Counted from the stretch's first letter, positions 50,776 to 62,105 are shown. The stretch is DNA of 64,000 nucleotides from Meconema thalassinum (GCA_946902985.2 OX336389.2:345686444-345750443), one strand, 5' to 3'. The notes: generated by a model not told the origin, from the sequence alone. Numbers and translations: made by a program.

Positions 50776-51063
50776 TCAAGTAGTGGCTAGCATTCTTGGC
50801 TGTCGCCCCCAGAGATCCATGTTCGAATCCAGGCTCTGCCAATAAATTTCATTCTGGTCTGAGGGCTGGAGCGGGGTACACTCGGCTACATGAGGTAAAA
50901 CTTGGAAGAGGTGGGTTAGTTTACCATCTTATCCTTCCTGGACAGGTTTTCCGTAGTGTCCCACTACTCCAGGCAAATGCCGGGATAGTTCCTAACTTAA
51001 GGTCACCTTCCAAATCATCACCGGAATTACAAATGCACATGCCGCAATGACATGGGTAGCAGA
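50776..51063 (+). mobile_element. SINE family D, copy
   Basis: tRNA-like head GTAGTGGCTAGCATTCTTGG with a B box GTTCGAATCC, then body with GAGGTGGGTTAGTTTACC, GGCAAATGCCGGGATAG and CACATGCCGCAATGACATGG. Immediately followed by another copy. Confidence 0.82.
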
Positions 51064-51108
51064 CACGGGGCTAAATGACCAAATTTCTATGACGAGAGCT
51101 GTAGAGTC

Positions 51109-51485
51109 CGCCTCGTTGCGTAGTGGCTAGCATTCTTGGCTGTCACTGCAGAGGCCCGGGGGGTTCGATTCCTGGTTCTGAGGGCCGGAATGGGGTACAC
51201 TCAGTCTCATGAGGCAAACCTGAGAAGAGGTGGGTTCGATTCCTACCTCAGCTATTCTGGAAGTGGTTTTCCGTGGTTTCCCAAGTCTACTCCAGGCAAA
51301 TGCCGGGATGGTACCTAATTTAAAGCCAAGGCCGCTTCCTACCCAAGTTTTACCTCAATTACAAATACACACACTAATACAGACATTACAGTGACACAGG
51401 TTATCAAACAAATTCTACACACACCTATGAACATGGGGCTACATGACCACGACGTTGCAATGCCCCTAATGAAACAATAACGAGC
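51109..51485 (+). mobile_element. SINE family D, copy (best preserved)
   Basis: Head GTAGTGGCTAGCATTCTTGG, B box GGTTCGATTCC, body GAAGAGGTGGGTTCGATTCC, TTCCGTGGTTTCCCAAGTC and GGCAAATGCCGGGATGG, 3' part ACATGGGGCTACATGACCACG. It lies just upstream of the hAT element. Confidence 0.85.
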
Positions 51486-51571
51486 TGAAGACCATAACCT
51501 ATCTATATCATGTCAAGACATGGTGTCCACAGGCAGGAAAAGTCAGGAATTTCGTTTTTGATCAGGAAAAA

Positions 51572-52434
51572 ATGAGAAAATATAGCGTGAGTCAGGAAAA
51601 ATGTCGAAAAGTATTAGAAAGTCAGGAATTTTATATTAACCATATTAACTCTTCAAGTTCTACTTCAGGAACTGTGACATCTGTAGAATCTTTCTGTTAT
51701 AAAGATGAAGTCACAAGTGCCGAAATAAAGTGGGCCCTTAATGTCGTCCAAAATAAATTCTCTTAATTCTTGTTTAAATATTTCAGAAACCTTCAGGGAA
51801 ATGTTTCCTGATAGTGCAATTGCAACAAAATTTCAATTGGGGAACACGAAATGTTCATATGTCATCAATTATGGATTAGCTCCATACTTTCATAATTTAC
51901 TGCAAGATGAAATTCTTTCATGTGATAATGTTATCTGTTTTGATGAGGCATTGAACAAAGTTAGTTAGTTAGTTATTGTTTTAAGGGGCGGAACTTCGAG
52001 GTCATCTGCCCCCATTGAACAAAGTTGTTCAGCGAGGTCAGATGGACCTATTTGTGCGTTAACTTGACATCAACTGCAATGAAGTTAACACCAGATATTT
52101 CAACAGCATCTTTATGGGACACACAACAGCTCAAGACATTTTAGAGGCTTTCAACCAGGGAATCTCTCCTCTTGCTAGAAAGATGGATGGACCGAATGTT
52201 AATTTGAGTTTCATAAAAAAGTTCAGTGGCCAAATAATAGAAGATAATGCAGATGGCAAACAACTAGTTAACCTTGGTGTTTGCGGCCTTCACGTTGTCA
52301 ATGGAGCCCTACAAACAGGAATGCATTCTGTAAAGTGGGACCTTCAATTATTTTTGAGAGACATGTATTATGTATTGAACGACTGTCCTGCACGCCAAGC
52401 AGAGTACTTGGATTTATGTATTATTGCATTATAA
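51572..52434 (+). pseudogene. hAT-like transposase, internally shortened
   Basis: Frames in order: SVSQEKCRKVLESQEF, then DEVTSAEIKWALNVVQNKFS, MFPDSAIATKFQLGNTKCSY, VINYGLAPYFHNLLQDE and DEALNKV. After the LINE-tail insertion come QRGQMDLFVR with a stop, NTRYFNSIFMGHTTAQDIL, MDGPNVNLSFIKKF, LGVCGLHVVNGALQTGM and MYYVLNDCPARQAEYL. This order (SMDGPNVN, CGLH and DSPARR-type blocks) matches a hAT-like protein common in arthropods. The C-terminal half with the dimerisation domain is missing. Stops and frameshifts break it. Confidence 0.82.
51963..52012 (-). mobile_element. 50-bp tail-only insertion of the I-like LINE, copy 2
   Basis: Minus strand; it reads GGGGGCAGATGACCTCGAAG to TAACTAACTAAC. 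The 14-bp TSD CATTGAACAAAGTT lies at 51949-51962 and 52013-52026. Inserted in the hAT-like transposase. Confidence 0.93.
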
Positions 52435-52640
52435 TTTACTTTATTTTGTATTTTAAATGAATAAAGAGGCGAGCGTTGGGCAGCTATGGGGATGGTGGAG
52501 GCTGCAAATAAAGAATAATATTTGTTTGCTCAATAAACCTTTTTTCCAATATTACGATGACTTCATGAGTCAGGAAAATTGACATTGAAAATTCTGTGGA
52601 CACCATGCAAGAGTCCTTGATAAAATTAGTAGTATCCGGA

Positions 52641-52695
52641 GTTAGTTAGGTATTGTTGTTTTAAGGGACGGAACATCGAGGTCAACTGCCCTTCG
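52641..52695 (-). mobile_element. 55-bp tail-only insertion of the I-like LINE, copy 3
   Basis: Minus strand; it reads AAGGGCAGTTGACCTCGATG to CCTAACTAAC. Near-perfect 9-bp TSD GTATCC(G/A)GA at 52632-52640 and 52696-52704. More diverged than the other two, so older. Confidence 0.85.
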
Positions 52696-52704
52696 GTATC
52701 CAGA

Positions 52705-53397
52705 GCTCATCTCCAGTAATATCACTAATAAAACTCAAAGACAGAGGTGGTCTCTGGTATCGTAAGCCAGGTTTTGTTTTGCTGGAATTGAAGTAACGGA
52801 CAAAATGATATCGGTTATGCCGAGCAGTCCAGGAATAGCACAAACATTAACTAGAATACTGTTGCCACAGGTTGCTAAAAATCATATTCTATAGTGTGGA
52901 GTACGTGATCATCCTGAGTAACTGAGGAGGGTAATATTGCAGAAGTTTCTGCACCCGTCTGTCACTAACTACACCATTGACTACGTCTTGAGAAGAGAAA
53001 CAAATTATGAGAAAAAAGAATCACAATAATTAAGAAAAGTCGTTCCTTTTCATTGAAACTCGATCATGGTACACTAGTAAAAATATTCAGTGGAACCATA
53101 TACAGTACCTTACACTTGTGCATACCAGACAGTGTGCGTGCTATCTAATAAGGAAAATCTGCAGTTGAAACAAACTTCTACTACTATAAGATGAACATCT
53201 CTTATATTTTACTTCATTCTACTCAACAATGTGTATTCATGTACTGTAAATATAGTGTATAGGTACATTTTTGCTGGTTTTAGCTTGCAATAGCATTGCT
53301 ATTAAGTTACATGTTAGGTGGTTACTCAGCGCTGCAGTGGTCAATACACGCACTGCTATGAGGACAGTGTTGATGCAGAGAACGCCATGATTGGGTA
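52705..53397. other. Unassigned stretch
   Basis: No domain, TSD or SINE motif found. Confidence 0.4.
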
Positions 53398-53428
53398 GGC
53401 TTTGTATTATTAGAGGCTAAGCTCGGAG
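53398..53428 (-). repeat. 31-bp inverted repeat, right arm
   Basis: Reverse complement of 50371-50401 with a few mismatches (see left arm). Confidence 0.6.
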
Positions 53429-54051
53429 TAAAGGCTGGTGTTCCCCATTCGTGAACTCAAGCGACTGTGCTGCCGTTATCTGATGGAAACATAAACAAAC
53501 AGATGCTATAATTTTATTAATGCAGCCAATGGCCATGTATTTTTCTTTTCAGGACGGGTCAGGGAAAGGATTATGAAAGGAAATCGGCCGTGGACCTATT
53601 GAAACCATGTGATTTGAGTTGATGGGTGTGCTATTCTTTAGTTTTTTCAGTTATTTTCATAATAATTGAAGCTAAAAGATGAGTAATATAATTACTCAGT
53701 TCCACTGCGCTCTTCTAATTCAACATTTGCCATATCAATGCACTACTTCCACAAAAAGAAAGCTTTTCAGACGGAACGGAGTCGATTACTTCGTGTCGCA
53801 AAACCGATTTCGAAGTATATGATCGTATGTGGCTGGCATTATACAAAGGAGAATTATTTATTAATAAATACTAATGAATTTCTTACAATAACCAGTACCC
53901 TACATTCTGCCCTGCAATACAAACTAGGCAACTTAAATGCAGGGTCGATTTGACAGCTGTTCTTCCCATGTTGCAAAAATTACATTTAGGGGTCGCTTTA
54001 TCGTAGGCTTACATGTGGTTGTCTTTCTTTAACTTGCCCCATTGCTACTTC

Positions 54052-54081
54052 AAAACTGAGAAGCTCAGTTCTTCTCAGTTT
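54052..54081. repeat. Hairpin
   Basis: AAACTGAGAAGCTC and its near-complement CTTCTCAGTTT can pair over about 11 bp around a short loop. Function unknown. Confidence 0.6.
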
Positions 54082-54584
54082 ATAATCAGGTGCCTATTAA
54101 AAAATTAAAACATCTTGAGGCTATAGTCAACTTGTACAGTCTTTGATTTATTGACTTCAACAGTATTAGGCTATATCTTCCAAATTTAAATATATGTATA
54201 GCAATATACCGACTACACGCTTATTAGATTCCTGAACAAATCATTTTTATCTCGGTAACTGGTGACCGAATTCCATTTTGAATCTGAATTGAATTTGTCT
54301 AATTACTAGTTTGTAAGCATAAATCTTCAAGTCTCTTGGTGTTTTTAGCACTTTCCCACACATAATTATATGTCTGGCATCTAAAATTGCCTGTCCTTCA
54401 ATACGAACCCGCCTAGAATTGCCGACAACCTTCAATACATATATGGAATGTAATGGCTAATGACCACATAGAGTTGCATGCAAAATAGATACACTGAATG
54501 CAAGTGCATAATATTCATGACCAATTTTACTGCAGTTGTCTGTCATGATTTTTCCTTTAGGGATGTACTTTGCCATGTTTGGTT

Positions 54585-54820
54585 ACACTACCTTTTTTCT
54601 CTTGCAGGTCTGTAATGTGTGGTGGCATTACAATGGAAAGACAAATCTATGTTGAAATGATAATTTGATGAAATGAAGTAGGGCCTACTCTAAATGTAGG
54701 CTATGTACGAATGAGAAATGTATAATAAATATACCACAGTATATGGACTTGATTTTGTAATTTTTTTAAATTCCAAGTTCCTTATTTACATCCTGATTTC
54801 CTTGAAATATTAAATTTAGT
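54585..54820 (+). repeat. Diverged repeat pair, member 2
   Basis: Matches 7285-7550: CTCTTGCAGGTCTGTAATG, GATGAAATGAAG and CCTTATTTACATCCTGATTTCC align in order. Each copy begins after a pyrimidine tract ending in CAG, like a splice acceptor or simply the repeat end. Confidence 0.5.
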
Positions 54821-57318
54821 AAGGGCAAAATTTTGGTGTTTTTTGTATTGGCGATGGTTTTATTCATACTTATTTATTTCCTATGTTTTTTCTTAATCTA
54901 TTTATAACAGTGTAGGCCTACTGTATATTAACTTGTGGGTCAATAACCTAGATGTTAGGTCTCTTAAAACAGTTATCATTAACTTTTATTCCTCACAGAC
55001 AAGGGCCAAGTTGTGTAAGTTTGTTCTATGAAGCCAAAATAAATAAATGGGATTGATACAAATCATCGAAATGCTCATTCTCTGGAGGAGGGAAATAGGG
55101 AGCCGCGGAGGTGCAGGTTACGGTTCAAATTTCCCTCGCTGAAACTTGCATGTGTTTCCTATGCATGCGTGAGCGGTGCTCGTTATCGGAATTAAATTTA
55201 AACCGTTCTTACCAATAATCTTTGGTGCTGGAATATATTGTGATTTTCTATGATTATTTTCAACGTTTAAAAATGTTTGTAGAAAGCCAAGACATTTATT
55301 CTCCGAGTAGAAAATCTGCCCGGACGCCCTTTCTATATAAATAAATAAAAATTATCGTACCTAAAGAATAGTTATATGTTCTAGGAAAAGAGGTCTTGTG
55401 GTAATCTCGTCCGATACCACTAAATTTACACGACAAACTAATATCAATTTCAATACGCTCCCGTATTAACTCGTATATAGTGTATATTATGGTGGTCAAG
55501 CCCAAATAATATTTAATATTGAACAGCCAATCTCAAATTTAAAGCAGATTAGTACAAAAATGTAACTCCAGAGTACGCATCATCGCTTCTGTCTAGAGCT
55601 ATGAGAGCTGCTGTGTAGAGCTATGAGAGATAATGGAGTAAGTACCGTTGAGTTGGTAGCACTGCTCCACCGCATCTTCAACTACCTTTCATCATTAGAT
55701 CTAATTTTATCAGTACTGCACATTACATCGCATGGCGACAGCTACGTTCGCTCTAAACGTGGGACAACATAATTGATATGTAGGGTAGGTTTTAATTGCT
55801 AAGATGTAAACCTTTGTCATAGTTTCTGTCGGTATAATTATACTGACTAATCAGAATTTATGGATTTACTTTTATTTGTTTTTCGCGCACCGTAAAAATC
55901 CGAATATAGGTACGATAGTCTTGTACATATTGGACAATATGTAATTTATTCCTGCCAAATGTACCAAACAATTGTTTTCATCTTGCTGAAGACTTCTGTC
56001 AAGTCTTTGTGCAGGATCAGCTTTAGTTTAGTTAACGGTAGGCTACTTAAATAGTTTGATATGCGGTAGGGCCTATCCATGTCCATAATTTTCCTATCTA
56101 TGCTAATACTTGCATGCATGCATGCAGCTGTCTTAATCAAATACTACAAGTACAATATTAAAGATACAAAGTGACTTGTTATGGAAGCACCCAGGTTTGG
56201 ACCCTGGTCCTATTTTGACATACACTCTGCATGGCTGTGACTTCTGGTGTCCTATGCACCAGGGAATAAGGCAAGGATTGATACAATCCTAGGCATGGGC
56301 GATGAAGTCAACAAAGAATGTTTGTTGGCTCTAGAAATATATGTTAATATTGTTTGTTTGTGTACTTGCTAGAAGATATTAATACAGATACCCTCCAGCA
56401 AAATAATAGTAGGCTTTATTGGCTACTTTGTTATCTTCCCTCTGGTCCTCTATTATGCTTAGCCTAGAGCCTGCAAGGCATAGGCCTACTACATTGTTGG
56501 ATGTAAAAGCCTAGGAGTACAGTAGGGCTTCATTCAGTAGTGTACGTTAGCCTGTAGCTCCTTTTCAGTGCTGTTTCATTGTAGGTTTCAGTCTTACTGT
56601 GTTAGTAATCATCATTTTATGTATGCAGCTTGTCAAATTGTACCTCCCTATTTGATGGTGGAGCCTGCTAACATGCATTTTATAGCTGAGAGAACAAGGG
56701 TTGTTCTGGCATCGTAGGGACATTTTTCTTACACTGAGGGTTAAAGTTCTCTTAGCTTGATCACTCGAAATATGTAGGAAAGTTAGCATTGTATTCCTGT
56801 GCATGACAATGGAGTTCAGTACCTAGTATTTGTTCTAGGTGCTGAATAGCATCCAAATCTGTAATGGGTTCTTTACAGTCTAGCTGGAAACTGTTCTCAA
56901 TGAGTGAATGACAGTTTGTAGTTCCAGGAAGGAAGGCTACCATGTTTTCAGCTCCCCTATACCTTGTAGACACACAACTCCCTAGTCTTACCTATTAGGC
57001 CTAGATACATGCCTGGACACAATTCTTGTTTGACCACCTCGTGTAGTGGCTAGCATTCTCGGTTCTTTCCCCAGAGGTCTGGGTTCGTTTCCTGGCCCTG
57101 CCCATAAAAGTAATTCTGATCTGAGGTCTGAAACCGGGTATGCTAAGCCTCATGTGGCAATCCTGAGGCGAGGTGGATTCGATTCCCAATTAGGCCATCT
57201 TGGAAGTGGTTTACCACGTCTACTGCAGGCAAATGCCAAGATGGTTCCTTATTTATGGCCATGGCTGCCTCCCTCCCAATCCTCACCTAAAGTACAAAGA
57301 CACACTAATACAGTCACC

Positions 57319-57670
57319 ATATCAAGAACTATTGCAATAGCATCATCAGAAGAAAGCAGAGATTTGGAGCGATTTTTACTCTACTGACGCAATGATAAAC
57401 GGAGAGTGGTCAGTTGCCAATTACGAATTGCGTCTTCTTGTTACCCAATATGCGGTACATGGTTTTCACCACAGAGTTTGCCGCACATTACAGTTTCACA
57501 CACCTGATATAAACTGTGTTTGTTCTCTCTGCGAGAAAACATGTAAGCGTTATCACCTTGCTACTTGCATGAAGGGGAATAAGTCCTTGAAGGAAATTTG
57601 TTGTGACTAGTTATGTAGTTATATTTCTTATTTTGTTTGCTTTGGCCATTGGCTGTAATAAATATATTAT
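57319..57670 (+). mobile_element. 352-bp retro-insert with Cys-rich frame and AATAAA
   Basis: TSD TAATACAGTCACC. It starts inside a coding sequence, contains the stop at 57610 and about 60 bp of 3' untranslated sequence ending GTAATAAATATATTAT. It therefore looks like a 5'-truncated copy of an mRNA or element 3' end. No poly-A run follows, which argues for LINE-like or tail-specific priming. Confidence 0.75.
57353..57610 (+). pseudogene. Cys-rich protein C-terminus of unknown family, copy 2
   Basis: Open from the insert's 5' side (EIWSDFYSTDAMINGEW) through VANYELRLLVTQYAVHGFHH, ending with Cys residues spaced C-x-C-x2-C-x3-C-x-RYH-x3-C-x-K-x3-SL-x3-C and a stop at 57610. The 13198-13455 copy matches in ANYELR, the HGL/HGF region, all seven aligned Cys/His positions and the stop. 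Probably a zinc-binding tail of a transposase or retroelement protein; upstream domains are not in the window. Confidence 0.7.
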
Positions 57671-57775
57671 TAATACAGTCACCCTATTACAACATGTTAT
57701 CGTAAAAAAATACACACACCTAAGAACATGGGTCTCAATGACCACCATGTCCAAGCCCCTCGAATGATAAAAGCA

Positions 57776-59261
57776 ACAACAAAACAACTAGTGTTAAAAG
57801 TGGTCGTGCTACAGTGTTGAAAACTTCTGAACTATAAGAGACCCCTGGCCAAACTTTTCTGTTCACAAATCTGTTTCAGCTTTATCACATTCGTCATTTG
57901 AGACCTTCTCTAGCTTCATGAAGATAAGGGGTAATAAATGAAACAAGTATGAGGCGCCCAGCTTACACTAGGACTGGGCAGAAGAGCAACTCGCGTGTGC
58001 TGCTCCTCTTCACAGTCCTACTGCAAACAAACATTCCCCCACTCTGCCTCTGCTATATTGAAAGGCGGATTATCGACCATTTGCATATATGTGGTGTTGA
58101 TTTACAATAATACTACTACATGCATTGCATTTATCTGTGTAGGCCTAGGCTACATTGAAATTTAATTTTTGCTTCGATTTGTGATTTGGACATTTGCAGT
58201 TTATCTTCCACCCGGGGCTGGTCCAGTTTTCCAAAGAGGGTTTCCGAGGCTGGAGTTGGCGGTCGGGTGGCTTAAAACAGTGTGCCATCAACCATCCAAG
58301 TAGCCTACTGACCACGTTCAAGATCTCATGTGTTTCTGTGTTCTCAACGAGCTTAACCATTGGTATTCACATCTCTGAAGGTTGTTTTCAGCTGCACAAT
58401 CAAATGTAAAAGACAAAATGTAAACATGCAGAAAGCGGTATTCAAATAAATGAAATCTGTATTTCACAAAGTAATTATCATTTCTCGAAACCTACTCCTC
58501 ATCCTGAATCCACATTACTGTATAGAATATTGAGGTTATATTGATCTCGTGCAGTAGAGGAGGGTGGGGGTAGAATTTATGGGAGAATGAAATATATGAA
58601 CATAGCATTTCATTGCAGCTACATTACTGGTGAATAAAGTGCAGCATGGTTGGGGGCGAGGAGGGGTTACAAATGTTTTGAGGTTATGATGGTATAATGA
58701 AGCAAACTCTAATTACTCTCGATTATATCGTTTTTAACAGCTTTTAGTCATTATTAAGAACATTTATATTTTATTAAAAGCACCGGTAGGCTTTCAAATA
58801 GGCAAATAAATGGAAAAAAAGTTCTCGTAGATTTGGAAATCATACCAACATGTCACACCAAAACTCATCATTGGTATTTCATTTTTGGAACGATATCGCC
58901 TCCTGAGGTGCAATAACGAATGCTTTTGATTCATTGTCAGACACTAAAAATCGGTTCCGAACGTAGTAATGTGCGTTCGCAATGATCACAGTCATCGTAG
59001 TTACTTTATATGCGAGATTGGTAGCCATTGTAGCCCAAACATTGCCACGTGGAATGTATGCGATGTACTGTTATCATTAGCATTAGATTTGTCTTCTTCT
59101 TTTTCCTCTAATGTTGAGAGCCGAGAGAGAGGAAAACACCAATGTCACCAACTGATTTCTGTTTCTGTTGTAAACGTCCATGGTGATGAATTATCAACTT
59201 GTAAATGTAATATAAAAGAAATCTCGTCGACCATCGCTTATATTGTTCGACATGTCCTATG
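57776..59261. other. Unassigned stretch before the second block
   Basis: No recognised element. A 116-codon frame (58969-59319) crosses into the duplicated block and has no domain. A TAGGCCTA palindrome lies at 58140. Confidence 0.4.
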
Positions 59262-59646
59262 GCAGGAAGACATGTTCTGCTTGTGGTCATGTGTGCTTGT
59301 GTTTATTAGCAGATTTTGATACTCATGAGCTTTATTGTTTCATTCCGTTGCAGTATTCTTAATTCAATATATCTTTTAGCTAGATTATTAGAATAGTCCG
59401 GTGAAGTACTCTTGAGAGCCCAACTTAACCTATAAGAATGGGACAGGCTTTTTTAAATTTATTAATTGAATTAATGCCTAATACTAATAATACATTAAAT
59501 TTACGTATGGTACATTACGAACTTTGGGCTAAGGCACCAATTAGTTAAATGGTTGAAATTAATATATATTTCGTATGTAACACTATTTACATACACTGAT
59601 TCATCTGTGAGTGTGGTCTTTGAGGTTTAATATGCTAAGTTCTTAA

Positions 59647-62105
59647 CCCTGCGTAAGTGTGGCGAAATGATTCGTGTGGCCGGTCTCAAAGACCGGGTAT
59701 TTTATTTTGTTTATTTATTGAATTGTAAGAATAGATCAGATTTCACACAAAATGTATTTATTCAAACTCACAGATGGAAAACAGACTTGCAACTAAAATC
59801 AGACCCATAGAGGTGATAAATTTAATAGTAATAGTTGAGCAAATTTATAAGGTAATTTTAAAAGAATTTTTATTCTGTAATAAACAAAGGAAAAAATCAG
59901 AAAAGGGAATCCCAAGTAAAATCAAATTATTTAAATAGCAAGAACTACAAAAGAAATAATTTGATACAAATATATCATACTTATAGTTGTGTCAGTTTTG
60001 GAAATGTGGCACATAATAAATCTCGTCTAAGCCTGTAGCTTATGAAGTAAGGTCGCCCGTAAACATTGCACATTTATTTTGAAAATTCATTCACAGTCTT
60101 TGCATAATACTTCTATGTGCCCTAGGCACATGAACTTATTGCACTATCTACAATACTATTTTGTTTTTCTGTTCTGCTTCCAAGTACACGTTTGACATCG
60201 TCCAAAGAGACGTACAGGCCAATCATCTTGTACCCTTTCAAGCTTGCAGACGACAGCAATCCTCTCACGCAGAAGGTGGCTTTGTAAAATGCTCATTCCC
60301 AACCCTGTGATAAATTTTCGCCGTACTATATTCTGGGTTGGTGCGTTCTGACTTATAATAACTTGACTGTTTGTGCCAGCAATGTTTATGAGAGAATAAA
60401 ACACCACAATGATAGGCCAACGTCTTGTATTTCTGGCCCAGCATAATTTGCAGAGAGCTGGTCTACGACATCGACACTGCCTTTAGTTCTATTGTAGTCC
60501 AAAATCTATCTGATTTCTCTGTTTCTTCATCGACGAAGTCATCACCGTGCATCGATAAAATTAGTAACACATTCTTTCGTTTGTTAGGAATATATGACAG
60601 ACGAGTACAATCTTCATGAAATCCAAAGATGTTGGATGGGGTAGGCCTGGACTGTCCTTGAGTGAATCGAGGTGGAAGCTGGCGCTTGATTTTTCAGATG
60701 GTGCCTAGCAGCATGAGTTTGTACTGACTGGTCAAGATTTCACAGAGCTCAACGCTGGTGAACCAGTTGTCCGCTGTAACGTTTCATTCTCGTCCCGGAA
60801 ATGGCTGTATTAGTCTCTCCATTGCATTCTTCGGGCTGTTACAGCATACTGTGAACCTTCTGGCTGTTTTCCAACGTAGACTTCCATTTTTTAAGTATAA
60901 AATACCTTTGCATCACAAGGCATATATACCTTGATGCCGTACTTGTTAGGTTTCGAAGGTCTGTACTTCCGGAAATCAGCCTTTCCCTTGAAACCTAATA
61001 GCATTTCATCAATTGTAACAAACTGACTCAAGCTGAAATATTGTACACACATGTGAACAAATTCGAACAGATCACGAATTGGAGCCAATCTATCTGACAG
61101 TAGCCTCTGCTGCCTGGTCTCAATATTGTCAAAACGTATATGGCCAAGTAGGAAAGAGAAACATTGCTAAGACATAACTAGCCGAAAGATTTCTGGGAAG
61201 TTTCCATCTGTAAAGAACAGTTCTTCTAAATTTAACCTATTGGACTTCTTTACTCCACTCAAAATTAGAAGGCCCAAGAGAGCTTCCATGTCATTACAGT
61301 CGACCTCACAAACGTGATATTCTTGATTATATTTTCTTTTGCGTGAGTGATAATATGTTAGTTTGTAAATTTTACAATAATTTCCATTATCTCTCGATCA
61401 AAGAAATGTCTCCAAACCTCGAGAGGATAGGTCTTTCCTCTAACTGATCCTCTGACACCTGGAAGGTGCGTTATAATATTCTTCTGACTTTTTCTAATAT
61501 TTTTGGGAGGGGGATAAATTTTCCGCTTTGTGTAATCCCTGCCATAATAAAAGTAGAGTCTTCACATCCGTGATAATAATGACGTCGCAAGGATTCTGCA
61601 TCCTCATCAGGATTCAAATCTCGTTCACTTTCCGAATTCTCTTCTCGAACTTCCAGCACGTCCTCTTCGTCATCTTCTGAAGAATCATCATGTTTCCGGT
61701 TCAGAATCAGTGGAAACAGTTTCAAGTAGCCTTTACAATCGTTTTTGTTCTCTTTCATAGCCCATTTTACCTAAAATACAGTAAAATATAAGCTTGAACA
61801 AATAGTTCGATAACTCTTCAATATGAAAGCAAAAATCATCTCAAGAAATAAGCCATAATAAAAATATACTAATTACCTCATAGGTACACTGAACGTAACG
61901 CAAAAAGTGTTGCTGGTCTCGGGAACCATGTCGTAGTGAGTTGTCACAATGGTCAATTTCCCATGACTGGCAATATTAGTTGCACGTGCGGGGTCGCAAC
62001 AGAGGAAGGTACAACAAAGTACAGCTTCTTAGCCTCAACAGTCGGAAATTTAAATAGCATTGTTGTGAGGCCCGGAACAGGAGACCGTGCCACACTTATG
62101 CAGGG
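59647..62105 (-). mobile_element. piggyBac-like DNA transposon, copy 2
   Basis: TIRs CCCTGCGTAAGTGTGGC (59647-59663) and its inverted partner (62089-62105), both flanked by intact TTAA (59643-59646 and 62106-62109). The subterminal hairpin CCGGTCT-AAA-type is retained near 59684. SINE-free, so it shows the ancestral layout better than copy 1. Confidence 0.92.
60098..61758 (-). pseudogene. piggyBac transposase, broken, copy 2
   Basis: Same pieces as copy 1: the acidic N-terminus from the ATG at 61758, the TIDEMLLGFKGK and FRKYRPSKPNKYGIKVY core (61088-60891) and the Cys-rich C-terminus from 60407. Slightly longer open at the N-terminus than copy 1. Frameshifts remain, so it is non-functional. 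Confidence 0.88.

Larger units (their letters stand above)
51519..52607 (+). mobile_element. hAT-like element, possible 5-bp TSD
   Basis: 14-bp perfect inverted ends CATGGTGTCCACAG (51519-51532 and, inverted, 52594-52607). The 5 bases outside each end are CAAGA (51514-51518 and 52608-52612), suggesting a 5-bp TSD, shorter than the usual 8 for hAT. Encodes a truncated transposase and carries one 50-bp LINE-tail insertion. Confidence 0.82.
53429..57029. other. Unassigned 3.6-kb stretch, possibly unique host DNA
   Basis: The least repeat-like part of the window. It contains no long frame with a recognisable domain. Noted inside: a hairpin at 54052-54081; a diverged repeat at 54585-54820; an AATAAATAAATGGGATTGATAC stretch at 55039 that could be an old LINE 3' end; a short tandem GTAGAGCTATGAGAG near 55595-55630; and several TAGGCCTA palindromes. 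Confidence 0.45.
57030..57775 (+). mobile_element. SINE family D carrying a 352-bp insertion
   Basis: Head GTAGTGGCTAGCATTCTCGG, body GGCAAATGCCAAGATGG, then interruption at 57318; the 3' part resumes at 57684 with CCTAAGAACATGGGTCTCAATGACC-like text. The insertion is flanked by the 13-bp repeat TAATACAGTCACC (57306-57318 and 57671-57683). Confidence 0.85.

Noticed and set aside
58969..59319. Host gene with 116 codons
   Set aside because: No domain; its end lies in the duplicated block but the first block does not keep the frame.
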